NCBI GenBank assembly: GCA_008690995.1
Contig: VRMN01000011.1
Span: 519,410 to 583,409, forward strand
DNA length: 64,000 bases
DNA from: Porphyridium purpureum
Lineage: Eukaryota > Rhodophyta > Bangiophyceae > Porphyridiales > Porphyridiaceae
Reading direction: 5' to 3'
Numbering within the stretch: the first letter of the stretch is position 1; every line of letters begins with the position of its first letter. The notes under the pieces are model-generated. The model was not told where the DNA came from. It was given only the letters and a program-made list of their open reading frames with translations, and did no database searches. Below, piece after piece: positions 19,558 to 30,386 of the stretch. Made by a program: the position numbers and the translations under genes.

Positions 19558-20760
19558 TCAGAAGCATCCAGTGGCCCAGCGCGGGATGGCAGGAGCTGCA
19601 GCACCGGATGCTGTTGGAGGGAAAGGCGGTGCGCCCTCCGCGTGCAAGGCAAAGCGTTCCATGAACACGTGGTGATAAAAGGCGGCCATTCCGTTGCAGC
19701 AGTGCTTATCAATCTCTCCATTTGCACAGACCAAATGAACCAAAAGATTGCATCGGCCTGCTTTACCGTCCGGGCCACCGGCTGCAGTATCGCAAGCTGG
19801 TGTGTCATCCCATAATGCGCGCCCCTTACTCAGCTCAAGACTTGCGCTGCTTCGTGGCTCATACTTGAGAAGCCTTTTGCTGTCTGGATACGGATCAAGA
19901 ATCTGCTGCTCCACCAGCAAGACGTGCGGGTTGACTTTGAGAAGGGCCACGACGGCAGGGTCAAACGAATCACGCGCCGCGTCTATCTTGTATGTACGCA
20001 ATGTATCTTCCAAGAAGTCGCGGGCCTGCGGGGAGGTACGCACAAGCATGACAGCAGGGCTTATCCCTTCATCTTCGGCTTTTCGCCTGCGCAACGCATT
20101 CATTGCCAAGATCACACACGGAGGCTCTGTTGCGGCATCCGGCGCTCCACCAGCCATGTCAAGAAGAAATTGCAAATCCTGATCTGGGTTGGTGAATAGC
20201 ACATCACTGTCTGCCCAAAGAAGCCACTCAGCCTCGTCCCATCGTGCCAACAACGCGTTTGCGATGCGGTCCGTCGACGAATGAAATTCCCCATCTGATG
20301 GCGTCCCCTGGAAGAAGTAAGCGTATCCGTGCATGGCGGCGTACTTGGCTTTCGTGTCAGAGGCCAGTTCCTGAATCACGTCATGCGCTGAGGACATGTA
20401 GGCGGATACAAGCGCGACTTGCGGGCGCTCGCGCTCATTTCGTTCGTTTGGAGCGTCAATCACATCCTGCTCGTGCATCTGATTCTGCGAGCCGTGTCCT
20501 TCGGAACCCTCGGGCTGAAAGTCAACCCACCGTGCGTACTGGCGCGCGCGATCCTCTACACGCCGCACTTGTTCGCTGCTACGTACGATGAGACCCAGGT
20601 TCTTCGCATGGTCGTGGCGATGTCGGCTACGTCGCACTCCTGACGCACGCCCGTGCAAAAATCCAACGACAAACGATACGAAAAGAATCAGGCATGAACC
20701 GAACACAATGCGCCACCACGCGCGCCGTAAGCTTGTCTTCATATCTGTATCTGACGCCAT
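19558..20760 (-). CDS. Type II membrane glycosyltransferase, GT34-like (GT-A fold)
   Basis: About 400 residues. A short basic cytosolic tail precedes one N-terminal signal anchor (IVFGSCLILFVSFVVGFL), then a stem, then a catalytic domain starting VALVSAYMSSA. KYAAMHGYAYFFQG and WDEAEWLLWADSDVLFTNPDQ match the galactosyl/xylosyl/mannosyl-transferase (GMA12/MNN10, GT34) layout, with DSD as the metal-binding DxD. Such enzymes act in the Golgi on N-glycans or cell-wall polysaccharides; a role in the sulfated exopolysaccharide of red algae is a guess. Later Cys residues (ACDTAAGG..., CNLLVHLVCANG, HCCNG) suggest disulfides. The ATG at 20760 lies 38 bp from the divergent lipase start. Confidence 0.75.
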   Translation of the reverse strand: MASDTDMKTSLRRAWWRIVFGSCLILFVSFVVGFLHGRASGVRRSRHRHDHAKNLGLIVRSSEQVRRVEDRARQYARWVDFQPEGSEGHGSQNQMHEQDVIDAPNERNERERPQVALVSAYMSSAHDVIQELASDTKAKYAAMHGYAYFFQGTPSDGEFHSSTDRIANALLARWDEAEWLLWADSDVLFTNPDQDLQFLLDMAGGAPDAATEPPCVILAMNALRRRKAEDEGISPAVMLVRTSPQARDFLEDTLRTYKIDAARDSFDPAVVALLKVNPHVLLVEQQILDPYPDSKRLLKYEPRSSASLELSKGRALWDDTPACDTAAGGPDGKAGRCNLLVHLVCANGEIDKHCCNGMAAFYHHVFMERFALHAEGAPPFPPTASGAAAPAIPRWATGCF

Positions 20761-20798
20761 CTTGCTGCCCTCCCTTCGTCCGTCAAACGCTTTCACAC

Positions 20799-21842
20799 AT
20801 GTCCGACTGCGGTGTCGAGCCCGTTGCGTACAAACATCTAGCGCACGACCTCGGCTGTCATGCCAGAATGGCGTGGGTAAGCCAAACTGTGGTCAATGTA
20901 GGGAGTCGCCTGAAGCGAGTCATTCACAGAGGCCGCGTCTGTCGTCAAAGGAGCCACACAACATGTGCTCACGGCGCGCTGGAGCGGCGCACGGTGCGCG
21001 CGATTTCGTTTCCGGGCGGCGGGATTTTGTTCTGGTGGCAGCTGGGCGTGGTGCAGTCGCTGCGCAGCGAATATGAGAGAAGCGGTGCACAGATTCCGCT
21101 GGTGGGAGCGTCATGCGGCGCCTTCAGCGCCCTCATGCTTGCTTGCGGTGTGGATGCGTTCGATGCGTACGACAGTGTCTGCGATCTGGTCAAACGCCAC
21201 AATGTGCTTGAGCGCGGACCGCTTGGTCTGTATGGCATTTGGTCGCGCTTGATTGAAGAGTGGCTAGACGAGCTTTTAGCTTCGCGGAACGATGTGGAGG
21301 CGAGGCTCGCAAGCGCCAATATGGAGATTCGCGTGCTGCACCTGCTCGATTTGTCACGCGCGCGGGGATCCTCAGCACAGTATCATGTCTTGAGGCGTGT
21401 TGCAGGCGGAATGTTCACAGAGCGCGCCGTGTCTCATTTTGTCGACCGCCACGACGCGATCCAGGCGTGTCTGGCTAGCGCGCATATCCCCTTCTTTATC
21501 GACGGACAGCCGCTGAAACGCTTTCGATCTGATCTGTGGACAATAGATGCGTACGCATTCCAGCATCCATTTGCTGTAACATGGAGCGGGACTACTCATT
21601 CGCATGTCGGGGAAACAGCGCAGGTGCTTGCAATTCCACGCAGAGACACCTTGTTCATTCACCATGAGCTTGACGGCGCACTCGCGCACGAAATCAAGAA
21701 GCAGAATCGATATGGAGCCAGCGTGCTGATGTCCGACGACCAATTGCAATTTGTGCACTTGCTTATCGCGTCTGGCATGGAGTACGGCACGCGCTTGAAG
21801 CAAACCATCTCTTTTGAAATAGATGAAGCGTATTGTTCGTGA
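20799..21842 (+). CDS. Patatin-like phospholipase family protein
   Basis: About 347 residues. The patatin core begins near residue 65: ISFPGGGILFWWQLGVVQSL is the Gly-rich oxyanion loop, VGASCGAFSA is the G-x-S-x-G nucleophile elbow, and IDAYAF after AHIPFFIDGQPL sits where the catalytic Asp is expected, although the usual DGG/DGA is changed to DAY. Patatin-like enzymes hydrolyse acyl chains from membrane lipids or storage fat using a Ser-Asp dyad. The first 60 residues are not conserved in style and could be a targeting sequence; another ATG at 20868 is possible. The altered Asp motif leaves activity uncertain. Confidence 0.78.
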   Translation: MSDCGVEPVAYKHLAHDLGCHARMAWVSQTVVNVGSRLKRVIHRGRVCRQRSHTTCAHGALERRTVRAISFPGGGILFWWQLGVVQSLRSEYERSGAQIPLVGASCGAFSALMLACGVDAFDAYDSVCDLVKRHNVLERGPLGLYGIWSRLIEEWLDELLASRNDVEARLASANMEIRVLHLLDLSRARGSSAQYHVLRRVAGGMFTERAVSHFVDRHDAIQACLASAHIPFFIDGQPLKRFRSDLWTIDAYAFQHPFAVTWSGTTHSHVGETAQVLAIPRRDTLFIHHELDGALAHEIKKQNRYGASVLMSDDQLQFVHLLIASGMEYGTRLKQTISFEIDEAYCS

Positions 21843-22165
21843 CAAATCACCGAACGACGGACTCTCAGTATCTGAAGGTCCACCGGCTAGTTCCCTTGAT
21901 AGATTTTTTGCCCGCTTGCTTGCAGCTGGATCGCATGGTTGACTAATTTACCTTCTGACTTGCGCATTGTGATACGCAATACATCTCCAGGTGAGAGAAT
22001 AGCGCTGAGTTTTGCGCACACGGAAGAGCTACTTGGCGCGATGCCTAAATTTATGAGATTACATTCGGAACACGATACAGCCTATACAACAATTCTTCAT
22101 TGTGTCGCTCAACGATACTCGGTGATGGTGATGTATCGCTTCAGTTGCTCTTTTTTTTTTTTTGT
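21843..22165. other. Convergent 3' intergenic region
   Basis: Between the patatin-like gene and the unrecognised membrane-protein gene. AT-richer than its surroundings, with a poly-T run at about 22148-22161. No gene seen. Confidence 0.5.
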
Positions 22166-23905
22166 TTACACTAGCTCATCGCCCACGGCCACGCCAAGCA
22201 CCTTTTCTCGCGACTCAAACATGCGTGATGAGTCGTATACTGCTGGTGAACTGAACATCTTGATGATTGGAATACTGGCATGCTTTTGCTGGATCTTGAC
22301 GTGAGTTCGGCCGTACCGCTCCGCGATGTCGCCGACGCCCACATGACCACCAGCTTCCACGTCAACGACAGGCGCGCTGGTCTTGGATCGTGTCACATGG
22401 CTCATGGCAACAAGTTTCTCGAAGAAGCGGTCGGCCAACTTTGTGCCTGGCGACGCAGCAGCGCGCGACGATGAGGTACTGCGTGTTATGAAAGACATTA
22501 CATCAAAGCTCGGCCATGGCTTTTCGGCGCCATGGCTGCTGCGCTCCTCCATCAGGACACTGCCACTCGGCTCGCTCCTTAAGTGCTCCGACAGAAGCTG
22601 CACGTATTCATGCTCTTCCATGCCCATCTCCATGCAATTCTCCCTCAACGCTTCGGCATCCATCTGCGCTCGTGCCTTGGTCACTGCAGCCATGTATCGC
22701 TGCTTGAATGGAAGCACCATAAGCGCCGGGACAAGTAAGCCTACAATAAACACCATAAGACCGGCCAACGCCATCAGCCACCTATTGTGCCTTAACGCGG
22801 CCTCCACTGACGAGTGCCACGACATCGAGCCCACCAATATGACGGCGTCCTTGCGCGGAAATCCGACCGCGCGCGAATTCACCATCTTGCGTCCGTTGCT
22901 GAATGTGTCTGCTGTCAGCAGCACCGGCTTCTTATCACCGTTCACGCTCTTCATCGCGTGGACCACATGGCTGTCCTTGGCTGACGCCAGCGTCTGCCTG
23001 AATGTCTGTGGCGACTTCTTGGAAGATGCAAGTGTCTCCTTGAACGTCTTGTGAGACGCAGTTCGAACCGGGTCTGGGTTGACTGACCTGGCGTATGTGA
23101 TTGCCTTCTCATTCGGATCCAAGTTGGTCATAATTAGTCTGCGCTTGAGGTGCGTGCCGGTGGTACCATGCATCGCTGCAGAAATGGCCGCGGCTTCCTG
23201 CGCGTTTGAACGGGTCACCTGCTGGGTGCTTTCATCGGCCAAACTCTCAATTTTGGTGTCCATGGCATCGTCCGTGATGGACGAATGTGACTGTGCAATG
23301 GATTCCAATTTAGATGCATAGTCATCGGCAAGCACTTGCCGATTCCGCGCGTACGTCTCGCGAGCTTCTTGTGAATGCGCCGCCCCTCTGGAAAGATCCA
23401 CAGAAGGGGTCGCCGGTCTCACGAGACGGACCATGTAATCTGTAATGATGTGCTGTGTTGCGGCGAGGTGCTCGGCCACTGATGTTGCGGGACTTTGTTC
23501 ATTCACGAGGCGCGCTTCATAGTCGAGCTGCAGTTCCGACTTGACTCGCTCCGGCTTAGTCGGCATACGTGTGTTTCCGCTGAGATGCAGTCGTGACTTG
23601 ACGTTCTGGAAGTTTTCCGAAACAATTTCAGTCTCCTTGCTCATACTATCTGTCAAACTGCGACTGAGCAACTCGCCATCATACGGGACCACACCAACGA
23701 GTCTGCGGCCATGGAACTTGCGCGGCTTATAAGCGTTTTTCAGATCCTCCACCGACACATCAAGTATACTCGCCACGTGTATACCAGACGCTTGTACTTG
23801 CTTTGGATGCGCCGCAGCCACCAAGACCAACACAACGCCCAAGACCCGCACCACGAGCGCTAAAGAGAAGCGCCTGCTCGATTGACGAGAGCTGCAAGAA
23901 GTCAT
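22166..23905 (-). CDS. Unrecognised secretory-pathway membrane protein
   Basis: About 579 residues, not recognised. A hydrophobic N-terminal segment (LALVVRVLGVVLVLVAAAHP, cleavage likely near VQASG) looks like a signal peptide. A long Ser/Thr/Lys-rich soluble region follows, rich in short helices, with a weak internal repeat (FKETLASSKKS and FRQTLASAKDS). A strong transmembrane helix lies near residue 375-400 (WLMALAGLMVFIVGLLVPALMVLPF), followed by a predicted cytosolic tail with an acidic coiled-coil-like part (AQMDAEALRENCMEMGMEEHEYVQLL) and a basic Ser-rich part. This is a type I membrane topology. Codon use resembles neighbouring host genes, so it is probably real and lineage-specific. 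The start is the first ATG at 23905; a TTG lies upstream in frame. Confidence 0.75.
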   Translation of the reverse strand: MTSCSSRQSSRRFSLALVVRVLGVVLVLVAAAHPKQVQASGIHVASILDVSVEDLKNAYKPRKFHGRRLVGVVPYDGELLSRSLTDSMSKETEIVSENFQNVKSRLHLSGNTRMPTKPERVKSELQLDYEARLVNEQSPATSVAEHLAATQHIITDYMVRLVRPATPSVDLSRGAAHSQEARETYARNRQVLADDYASKLESIAQSHSSITDDAMDTKIESLADESTQQVTRSNAQEAAAISAAMHGTTGTHLKRRLIMTNLDPNEKAITYARSVNPDPVRTASHKTFKETLASSKKSPQTFRQTLASAKDSHVVHAMKSVNGDKKPVLLTADTFSNGRKMVNSRAVGFPRKDAVILVGSMSWHSSVEAALRHNRWLMALAGLMVFIVGLLVPALMVLPFKQRYMAAVTKARAQMDAEALRENCMEMGMEEHEYVQLLSEHLRSEPSGSVLMEERSSHGAEKPWPSFDVMSFITRSTSSSRAAASPGTKLADRFFEKLVAMSHVTRSKTSAPVVDVEAGGHVGVGDIAERYGRTHVKIQQKHASIPIIKMFSSPAVYDSSRMFESREKVLGVAVGDELV

Positions 23906-25237
23906 ATTTGCATCCAACTATTTCAAACAAACGCGCCAGCCCGTACAAAACAGACACTCGCTGATGAATCGATGCCTCTTCCCCTCCTCCTTCGACGAAC
24001 AACCATACACCACCAATCTGAACTCTTTCACGTTGTCTCGCTGGCACCGCAGTCCTTACTTGAAGAGCTCCGCCTGCAAGTCCTTACTCTGCTCCTCTCC
24101 TCAATCTCCCGCTCTGCTCCATGCCCTGCGATGTGGCCGGAGCGACGCCTATTATATATCACATGCTGCGTCACCCGGGCGAAGGACCGTACGCACATCC
24201 GGTTGGCGTTACTGCGCGCACATCCTTTCCTGCCAGAGATCAATTGCGCTTCCGAAGCATATCCATCTACCGCCGTGAGGCGCAATGCTGCTGCTCAATG
24301 TCTTGCATGTCTCACTTGTCATCTGCAGCTGTCAGGACCCTCCTCATCAAGGCTGCCACACACGCACACTCTCACACCTGCGTCCGCCAGTCGGAACCCA
24401 CTCAACTGCCACAAACCCGCAGCTCGCGCAAAATTGTCGCGCAAACCGAGTCTTAAACCACCGCAGTACCTACACACTGTACACTATAAAAACAGCCCAG
24501 TTTTACCAGGACCCACTTCCCCCCTTCTTCTTACACATTTCTTTGCAAACCGGGTCGAGCTGGCGTGTACCTAAAAAGGCGGCGTTTTGGGGAAGGGTGT
24601 ACAGTGGTTGTGACGGCGGCGAGACGGACGGATGGACATTGCGAAGGGCACGCAGGTTTGGCGGCGGGTGTGTGTGTGTGCCTGCCGGCCGCGCTTGGTC
24701 GTGGGATCGGGATGGGAATTCACCTGCCCATGTTCCTTGTCGCCGCAAGGCACGCAGCTCCAGAAGGCTTGTGAATTCGCGCTTCAGCAGTTAAAATCGC
24801 TTCTCCTTACAAAACCGCACAGCCAGAGAAATGGACGCAAATGCGAAGAAAGTCCGCCACTCCACAAGCGCAGCGCTGTGCTTGGGGAAAGGGAGCGTCC
24901 CGAACAAAACATGAGGGCACTGCCACTTGCTTGGGAACCGCATACAGTATCATGACACGGAACTGCACGGCGCAAAACACGTACTTTACGTTTCTACTTG
25001 ACCACTCTCTTGCGCACTCAAACATACTTCCATTCGGGCGTCAAACCCCTTGCGCAAAGGTCACACCCAAGCGCCGTTCGCCATTGCATACCGGCATGCA
25101 GCGCTCGCAATAACGCACAGACTGGTCAAGGCATGCTTAATGCGTGGCAACATGCCTCTTCCAGTGCGGTCCCGCGGGAGCGACCCTCTGATTCCATCTC
25201 GCCTAGCTCCACCATGAATCGCACGACGTGCACCTGA
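23906..25237. other. Intergenic region with possible promoter
   Basis: About 1.3 kb with no gene I can support. TATAAAAA at 24485-24492 follows CTGTAC at 24477-24482, and GTACAG lies at 24599-24604. These look like a plus-strand core promoter with no obvious ORF downstream, so an unannotated noncoding or spliced transcript is possible. Confidence 0.45.
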
Positions 25238-26044
25238 CTAGACAAGCTCCTTTCGAGGCGGCATCAAGAATTTGCCAGATACCTTGGTCTCGATGACCTC
25301 ATCGATGATCCCATATTCCTTCGCCTCCGCCGGCGTCATGAAAAAGTCGCGGTCGGTGTCCTTCTCGATTTGCTGCAGTTCCTTGCCGGTGTACTCGGAC
25401 ATGTACATGTTGAGCACTTCCTTGATCCACAGGATTTCCTTGGCCTGAATTTCAATATCGGCGGCCTGACCCTGCGCGCCACCAAGCGGCTGGTGGATCA
25501 TGATGCGCGCGTTTGGCAGGCTCTTTCGCTTACCCTTTGCGCCTGCACCCAACAGGAACGCACCCATGGACGCAGCAGTTCCGAAGCAGATCGTCTGCAC
25601 GTCGCACGGAATGTACTGCATAGTATCGTAGATGGCAAGACCCGCCGACACGCTCCCTCCGGGTGAGTTGATGTACAGCGTGATATCCTTGCTCGGGTCA
25701 TCCGCAGCCAAGTATAGCATCTGAGCGACAAGGGCGTTGGCGACCTCGTCGTCCACCTGCCTGCCCAGCAGAAGGATTCTGTCCTTGGCGAGGCGCGAGA
25801 AGACGTCCATCTGCCCCTCGCCCATCGCGACCATGGGCATAGGGAACGGAGCCTTGCTCGGCTCCTCACGTCCTGGCGGCGCGACGGGCGTGTCCGGCGG
25901 CATCATGAACGGGTTTTCGCGGTGATTGCTGCTTCCGCCGGCGCCGGCGGCCATCACCACACCTGCCGCGCGGCGCGTGCACATCGCCGGGCGCGACCCC
26001 GCGCGCACCTGTGCGCCCATCCCGGAAGATCCAATGAACGCCAT
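25238..26044 (-). CDS. clpP: ATP-dependent Clp protease proteolytic subunit, plastid type
   Basis: About 268 residues. The ClpP core begins near residue 78 ([16 protein letters not shown]). The catalytic triad is present: Ser159 in GTAASMGAF, His184 in MIHQPLGG, and the Asp in [29 protein letters not shown] is the usual substrate-binding strand. The N-terminal 75 residues ([10 protein letters not shown]..., Ala/Arg/Gly-rich) are a transit peptide with Phe at position 3, the red-lineage plastid signature. ClpP forms the 14-subunit barrel that degrades proteins fed by Hsp100 chaperones; the ClpS adaptor encoded at 10328-10831 would serve the same system. The ORF has an earlier Met at 26101, but MAFIG is favoured by the Phe motif. 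Confidence 0.96.
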   Translation of the reverse strand: MAFIGSSGMGAQVRAGSRPAMCTRRAAGVVMAAGAGGSSNHRENPFMMPPDTPVAPPGREEPSKAPFPMPMVAMGEGQMDVFSRLAKDRILLLGRQVDDEVANALVAQMLYLAADDPSKDITLYINSPGGSVSAGLAIYDTMQYIPCDVQTICFGTAASMGAFLLGAGAKGKRKSLPNARIMIHQPLGGAQGQAADIEIQAKEILWIKEVLNMYMSEYTGKELQQIEKDTDRDFFMTPAEAKEYGIIDEVIETKVSGKFLMPPRKELV

Positions 26045-29015
26045 TCTTCCTGCGTCCCTAACCTCAGCACCCGTTTCTGTCCCCTTCCCTCTCCACGCCA
26101 ATACAATCCGTCACCTTCCTTGCGTCGCCCGTCCACTAGACTGAGCAATCACCCTCCACTTTTCCTTCCGTCACAGCCAGGCAGGATCTGCCCAGGTCAG
26201 AAATTAGAGCCTTGTGAAAGGGAAGAGTCGGAGCAAGGTCGCATGGCACAACCAGCGTGACGGGCACGCCAGTGGCGTCCGTTTGCCGTCTATCGGCCGA
26301 CCTGTCGATGCTTCTAGATCTCGATCGCATCCGTGCGGACTGTAGGTACGTGAAGCTTTGAACTCCAGCACAGCTCAGAGTTCGTTCGATGTTCCAAGGA
26401 AGAGAGTCTTTATTTGCACGTCAGTCCGACGTGCTTCTTGCAGTGGATCATGCGTCCGGTTCGCCGTGGCGATCGTGATTCGCGCGGGAAGCCATGAGGA
26501 TAAGCACCGCAAGTACTGAGGAACGAGGTCAGATGACTATGCACATGGACCTCGTCATGCCAAATGCACGGGGTTGGACGCGAGGGAATGTGTAGTTAGA
26601 TCGAAGGCGACCAGAAGGAAAAGAAGAAAGAGCGAAGAGAACTCCCAGTCGCTCAGTTTGCTAACACGAAGATTCACTCTGTGCTCTCGTCCCGCAGCCA
26701 CACCGCGCCACACACCGCGCAACCGAGAGAAGCAAGGCTCAGATTCGTTCCCCAAGGAGTGAGGCGACGCAATGAAAAGCGCGGCCTTGCTCCTCAGTAC
26801 TTGGTTTATTCTTCAATAATAATCGGCCGACAATGAGCATCAATGCATCATAAATATAAAGCCTCGATCTTCCGAGGACGCAGTCAAGTTTGGTCCAATG
26901 GTTGGCTCTCTATACAGTTCAAAGGTCAATTGTGTCGGTCTCTTCTTGCCGGGTAGAAGCTTCACGAACAGCCGAGGCTAAGGCTTGCTTCACTGATACA
27001 TCGCCGCGGCTCACCTTCGAGCTGCGGCACGTCCTTATCTTTCATCACATCCTCCCGCTCGCCCACTCCATGAACCGGCACGGGTTCACACGAGCCCGCC
27101 TCGTCGATACTCTGCTGGATCTTCCTCGAGCGGTGCTCGCGTACCTTGAGTGCGAGGTCGCCCAGCTCAGCCACCGACTTGGAGCCACACTTCAGAATAA
27201 TCATGCTTCAGTCCTCCGCCGCTTCGCGTCCGCACCGTCAGACAATCAGCGTGCCTATCTCCCTCTGCGTTTGCTTTCCCTCAAACGAGTCGCTTCACTT
27301 TGTGACACGCCGCCAATCATCGCCGGAGAATCTGGTGGCTTCCGCAGCGCACGTCCTTTATATACAGCGGCCCATCCTTCCATCCATCCACATTCTTTTC
27401 TCCTTCTTGACCTGATGCTGTAACCCACTCTCTCTCTCTCTCACACACACACACCGCGACTGATTCACGCAGCCGGATGGTTGAAAATGACGCGCCGTAA
27501 TTTCCCGGTTGCACGTTGCCGCCGCTCTCATGGCTCTCATCGCCAGCGTCGCTGGCGTTGGTAGTGTCGCTCCCCTCTCTAACCTTGCAAGCCCTGTCAC
27601 ACAACCAACACCCACCACCCGCCGCAGTTGCCTACCACACCCGCAAAACACATACACACACACACACACGCAGATCGATGACACGAAAACATAGAAGCAT
27701 CGGACGACGATATGTAAGTGCGTGCGTGGCGTGGTGTGGCCCGAACGCTCGTTCCGGCACTTGTTACATGCCACTTACGCCACTTACGCACCGTGAGCCA
27801 CTTGCGCGACTCCTCCTGCTGTTACTGCTGCTGCTCCTTCTACTCCTTCTACCCCTTCTCGTCTCTTTGGTGTCTGTGCAAGAGCCGATGTACAGACATG
27901 CACCGTGCCCACGTCGCATGTCCAGCCTCCCAACGCCCGCCACACAATCGATCCGGACATGCAAGCGGCATGTAAGCATCGCCCTCTTTCTATCACAAAC
28001 GCGCCGCCTTCTGTCAGACACGTAAAATGCAATCAGCACGGCGAGTGTACACACACTGTACGTCCAAGTCGCTCGGTCATTGCCGCTTACACAGCTTATC
28101 GGTAAGTGGAAGTCGTGCTCATGTGGAAAAGTAATACGAAAAATTGGAAGCCACCACGCCGGTGTACACTGGATGTACAGCGCTCGTGTTGCGCGTGTCC
28201 CGCTCGGGACTCGGGACGCGCTGGCGTCTTGTTCTGGTCACCCGGCGCGAGCAGCACGAACGCATGATGCCGATATAAGAGGATGTGAGTCCTGAGGAGT
28301 CGCCAGGGCTGGCGCTTGCCTGTCCGGTAATCCATGTGTCTGTCTGACGTGGAAGGGCACGATGTCCGCCTTGCACAGGCCCGCGGGTTCAGACGCTGCG
28401 TGACGTCGTCGCCGAATGGCACGTCGCACCCGCGCAAGATTGGGCCATGCCTTTCGCTTGAGAAGCTTACGCGTCGTCTGACTCTTGCTTCTTCGTGAGC
28501 AGGTTTCGCGCCAGTGCTGGGCGACAACCGTCGAGCAGGTTACTTCGCGATGCATTTTGCGACTTTCATCTCACACGCAGATGCAGCACCGTTTCTTTTT
28601 GTCTTCCCACCCGCACATTCATCTGCGAGCCCTTGCAGCATCCATGCCATCTCACGTGGCCCGCCAGCTTCCTTGTGGCTTAACATCAAGGAATGCTCCA
28701 ATCGCGCGCAAGAACTAAGCTTACGCCACGGCGTCCACTCTGCGCAATTGCACACGTGCACATTCGCGACCCGAGTTCACACACACACACGCACTCTCTC
28801 TCAGTCTGTCTCACCCTCTCTCTAACCCTTTCTGTAACCTTTCTCGAACCTCGGGACAAGCCTGACATGCACTCGCGTGCAGAGCAAGAACGCCGCACAT
28901 CGAGGTGAGTCCTCAGACTTTCGAGCTCGTGCGCCGGCGAGAGATTAATCGCGGTGTAGCAGACGAGTGGCTCAGCTTCGGGTGCGGGGTTTGATCGCGA
29001 CGGGGGAAGAACACC
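26045..29015. other. Long intergenic region, microsatellite-rich
   Basis: Nearly 3 kb between clpP (minus) and CNOT9 (plus). No confident gene. It holds (CT)n then (CA)n near 27430-27455, (CA)n near 27651-27670, (CTG/CTC)-rich repeats near 27806-27860, (CA)n near 28778-28795, and CTGTAC/GTACAG at 28056-28061 and 28175-28180. A short minus-strand ORF at 26962-27204 has a splice-donor-like CAAG/GTACGC at 27144, and a CTCAG acceptor-like site lies at 26516, but I could not assemble a convincing protein. Confidence 0.5.
27430..27455. repeat. (CT)n/(CA)n microsatellite
   Basis: Adjacent CT and CA dinucleotide runs in the long intergenic region. Confidence 0.85.
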
Positions 29016-29960
29016 ATGGCGATGATGGGGGGTGGAGTAGGGGTGGTGGGCGGCGGCGGCGGCGGCGGCAGCGGGGGAGGGAGAGGGTATGGCGCAAGCG
29101 GACTCGCGGGTGCGGGGATGGGAGGAATGATGGGGTCGAGCGACGAGCGCGTGTTGCGACTGGTGCAAGAGCTGTCGGTGCCGGAGCAGCGCGAAATGGC
29201 GCTGTTGGAGCTCAGCAAAAAGAGAGAGACATTCTCCGACCTCGCGCCGCTGATATGGAACTCGTACGGCACAATTGCATCCTTGTTGGAGGAAATCGTC
29301 GCTATTTATCCATTGCTTAGTCCACCTGCGCTTACGGCTCACGCGTCAAACCGTGTGTGCAACGCGCTTGCTCTGCTGCAGTGCGTCGCTTCGCACAGCG
29401 AGACGCGCGGGAATTTTTTGCAAGGGCATATCCCTTTGTTTTTGTATCCCTTTCTGAACACGGTTTCAAAGACGCGCCCGTTCGAGTACCTGCGTCTCAC
29501 CTCGCTGGGTGTGATTGGTGCTCTCGTGAAGATGGACGACCCCGATGTGATCAGCTTTCTACTATCGACAGAAATCATTCCGCTGTGTTTGCGCATCATG
29601 GAGACCGGCTCGGAGCTTTCCAAAACGGTCGCAACGTTTATTGTGCAGAAAATCTTACTCGATGAGCACGGGCTCAACTACATTTGTGCCACCGCAGAGC
29701 GCTTCTATGCTGTCTCTACTGTGCTCAGCAGCATGGTTGAAGCGTTACGAGAAGCACCGAGCAGTCGGCTGCTCAAGCATATTGTGCGCTGTTATTTGCG
29801 CTTAAGCGACAACCCACGCGCACGTGAGGCCCTTCGTATCTGCCTCCCGGAACCGCTGAGAAACCAAACCTTTTCCCCGATTCTCGAAGAGGACACGGCA
29901 ACTCGCAAGTGGCTGACGACGCTATTGTACGCATTGGGTGGCGAGCAGAATCCATCGTAA
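29016..29960 (+). CDS. CNOT9: CCR4-NOT complex subunit 9 (Rcd1/CAF40)
   Basis: About 314 residues. After a 40-residue Gly/Met-rich start, the whole Rcd1 armadillo domain is present: [105 protein letters not shown] and [10 protein letters not shown]-like [17 protein letters not shown]. It is one of the most conserved subunits of CCR4-NOT, the main cytoplasmic deadenylase; it binds GW182-type Trp motifs and RNA. The ATG sits in a good context (ACACCATGG). The poly-Gly stretch is encoded by a (GGC)n run at about 29049-29075. With DXO/Rai1 this is the second mRNA-decay gene in the window. Confidence 0.97.
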   Translation: MAMMGGGVGVVGGGGGGGSGGGRGYGASGLAGAGMGGMMGSSDERVLRLVQELSVPEQREMALLELSKKRETFSDLAPLIWNSYGTIASLLEEIVAIYPLLSPPALTAHASNRVCNALALLQCVASHSETRGNFLQGHIPLFLYPFLNTVSKTRPFEYLRLTSLGVIGALVKMDDPDVISFLLSTEIIPLCLRIMETGSELSKTVATFIVQKILLDEHGLNYICATAERFYAVSTVLSSMVEALREAPSSRLLKHIVRCYLRLSDNPRAREALRICLPEPLRNQTFSPILEEDTATRKWLTTLLYALGGEQNPS

Positions 29961-30386
29961 GCAACTGCTCGAGTTGGGTTCTCAAGAGAGAGCCAAAGTC
30001 GAACACTTGCACACGAGAATAGAGGCTCAACCACAAGAACATAGGGTTTGATTTTGTGCTGTAGAATACGGAAGTGCGGCCGAGCGGCCGTAGCGTGGCA
30101 TCATTGACGCCATGGCACAAGGGTTGCCGAAGGCTTGGGGCATGCACATAAGATCTCACTCTGGGAGGGCTGCGTGTCGGACCACCGCTGAATTTCGCGC
30201 CTGTGATAAGGCCGCGTCGCAATCCGGAGCTTGGAAATTCTAAATCTATGCCTCTCGCAGCTGCCGTTGAAAGCGGGAACGGTCGTGATTAGTTGTAGAC
30301 ATCGAGTTTCCATCCAGCAAGCAGAAATAGGGAAACGAACACGAGATCTGTGCTTTACAAGCGTACTACTTTTCCAGACGCACTGC
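29961..30386. other. Convergent 3' intergenic region
   Basis: Between CNOT9 and the TPR gene. No gene seen. A GC-rich inverted patch (GCGGCCGAGCGGCCG) near 30075-30090 resembles part of a class II tRNA but lacks a T-arm. Confidence 0.45.

Noticed and set aside
26410-27204. Possible two-exon minus-strand gene (20-codon first exon at 27145-27204, exon at 26410-26515)
   Set aside because: Donor and acceptor look fair, but the joined frame does not end at the stop followed by AATAAA, the intron would be 629 bp, and no domain is recognisable.
26890-27423. 177-codon plus-strand ORF in the long intergenic region
   Set aside because: Overlaps another ORF on the opposite strand, ends in a microsatellite, and shows no domain.
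28262-28297. ATGATG followed by CTGA, like boxes C and D of a snoRNA
   Set aside because: Spacing is too short, there is no terminal stem, and the motifs are common by chance.
30070-30110. GGCCGAGCGGCC, like the D-arm of a Leu or Ser tRNA
   Set aside because: No anticodon arm or T-arm with a TTCRA loop follows at the right distance.
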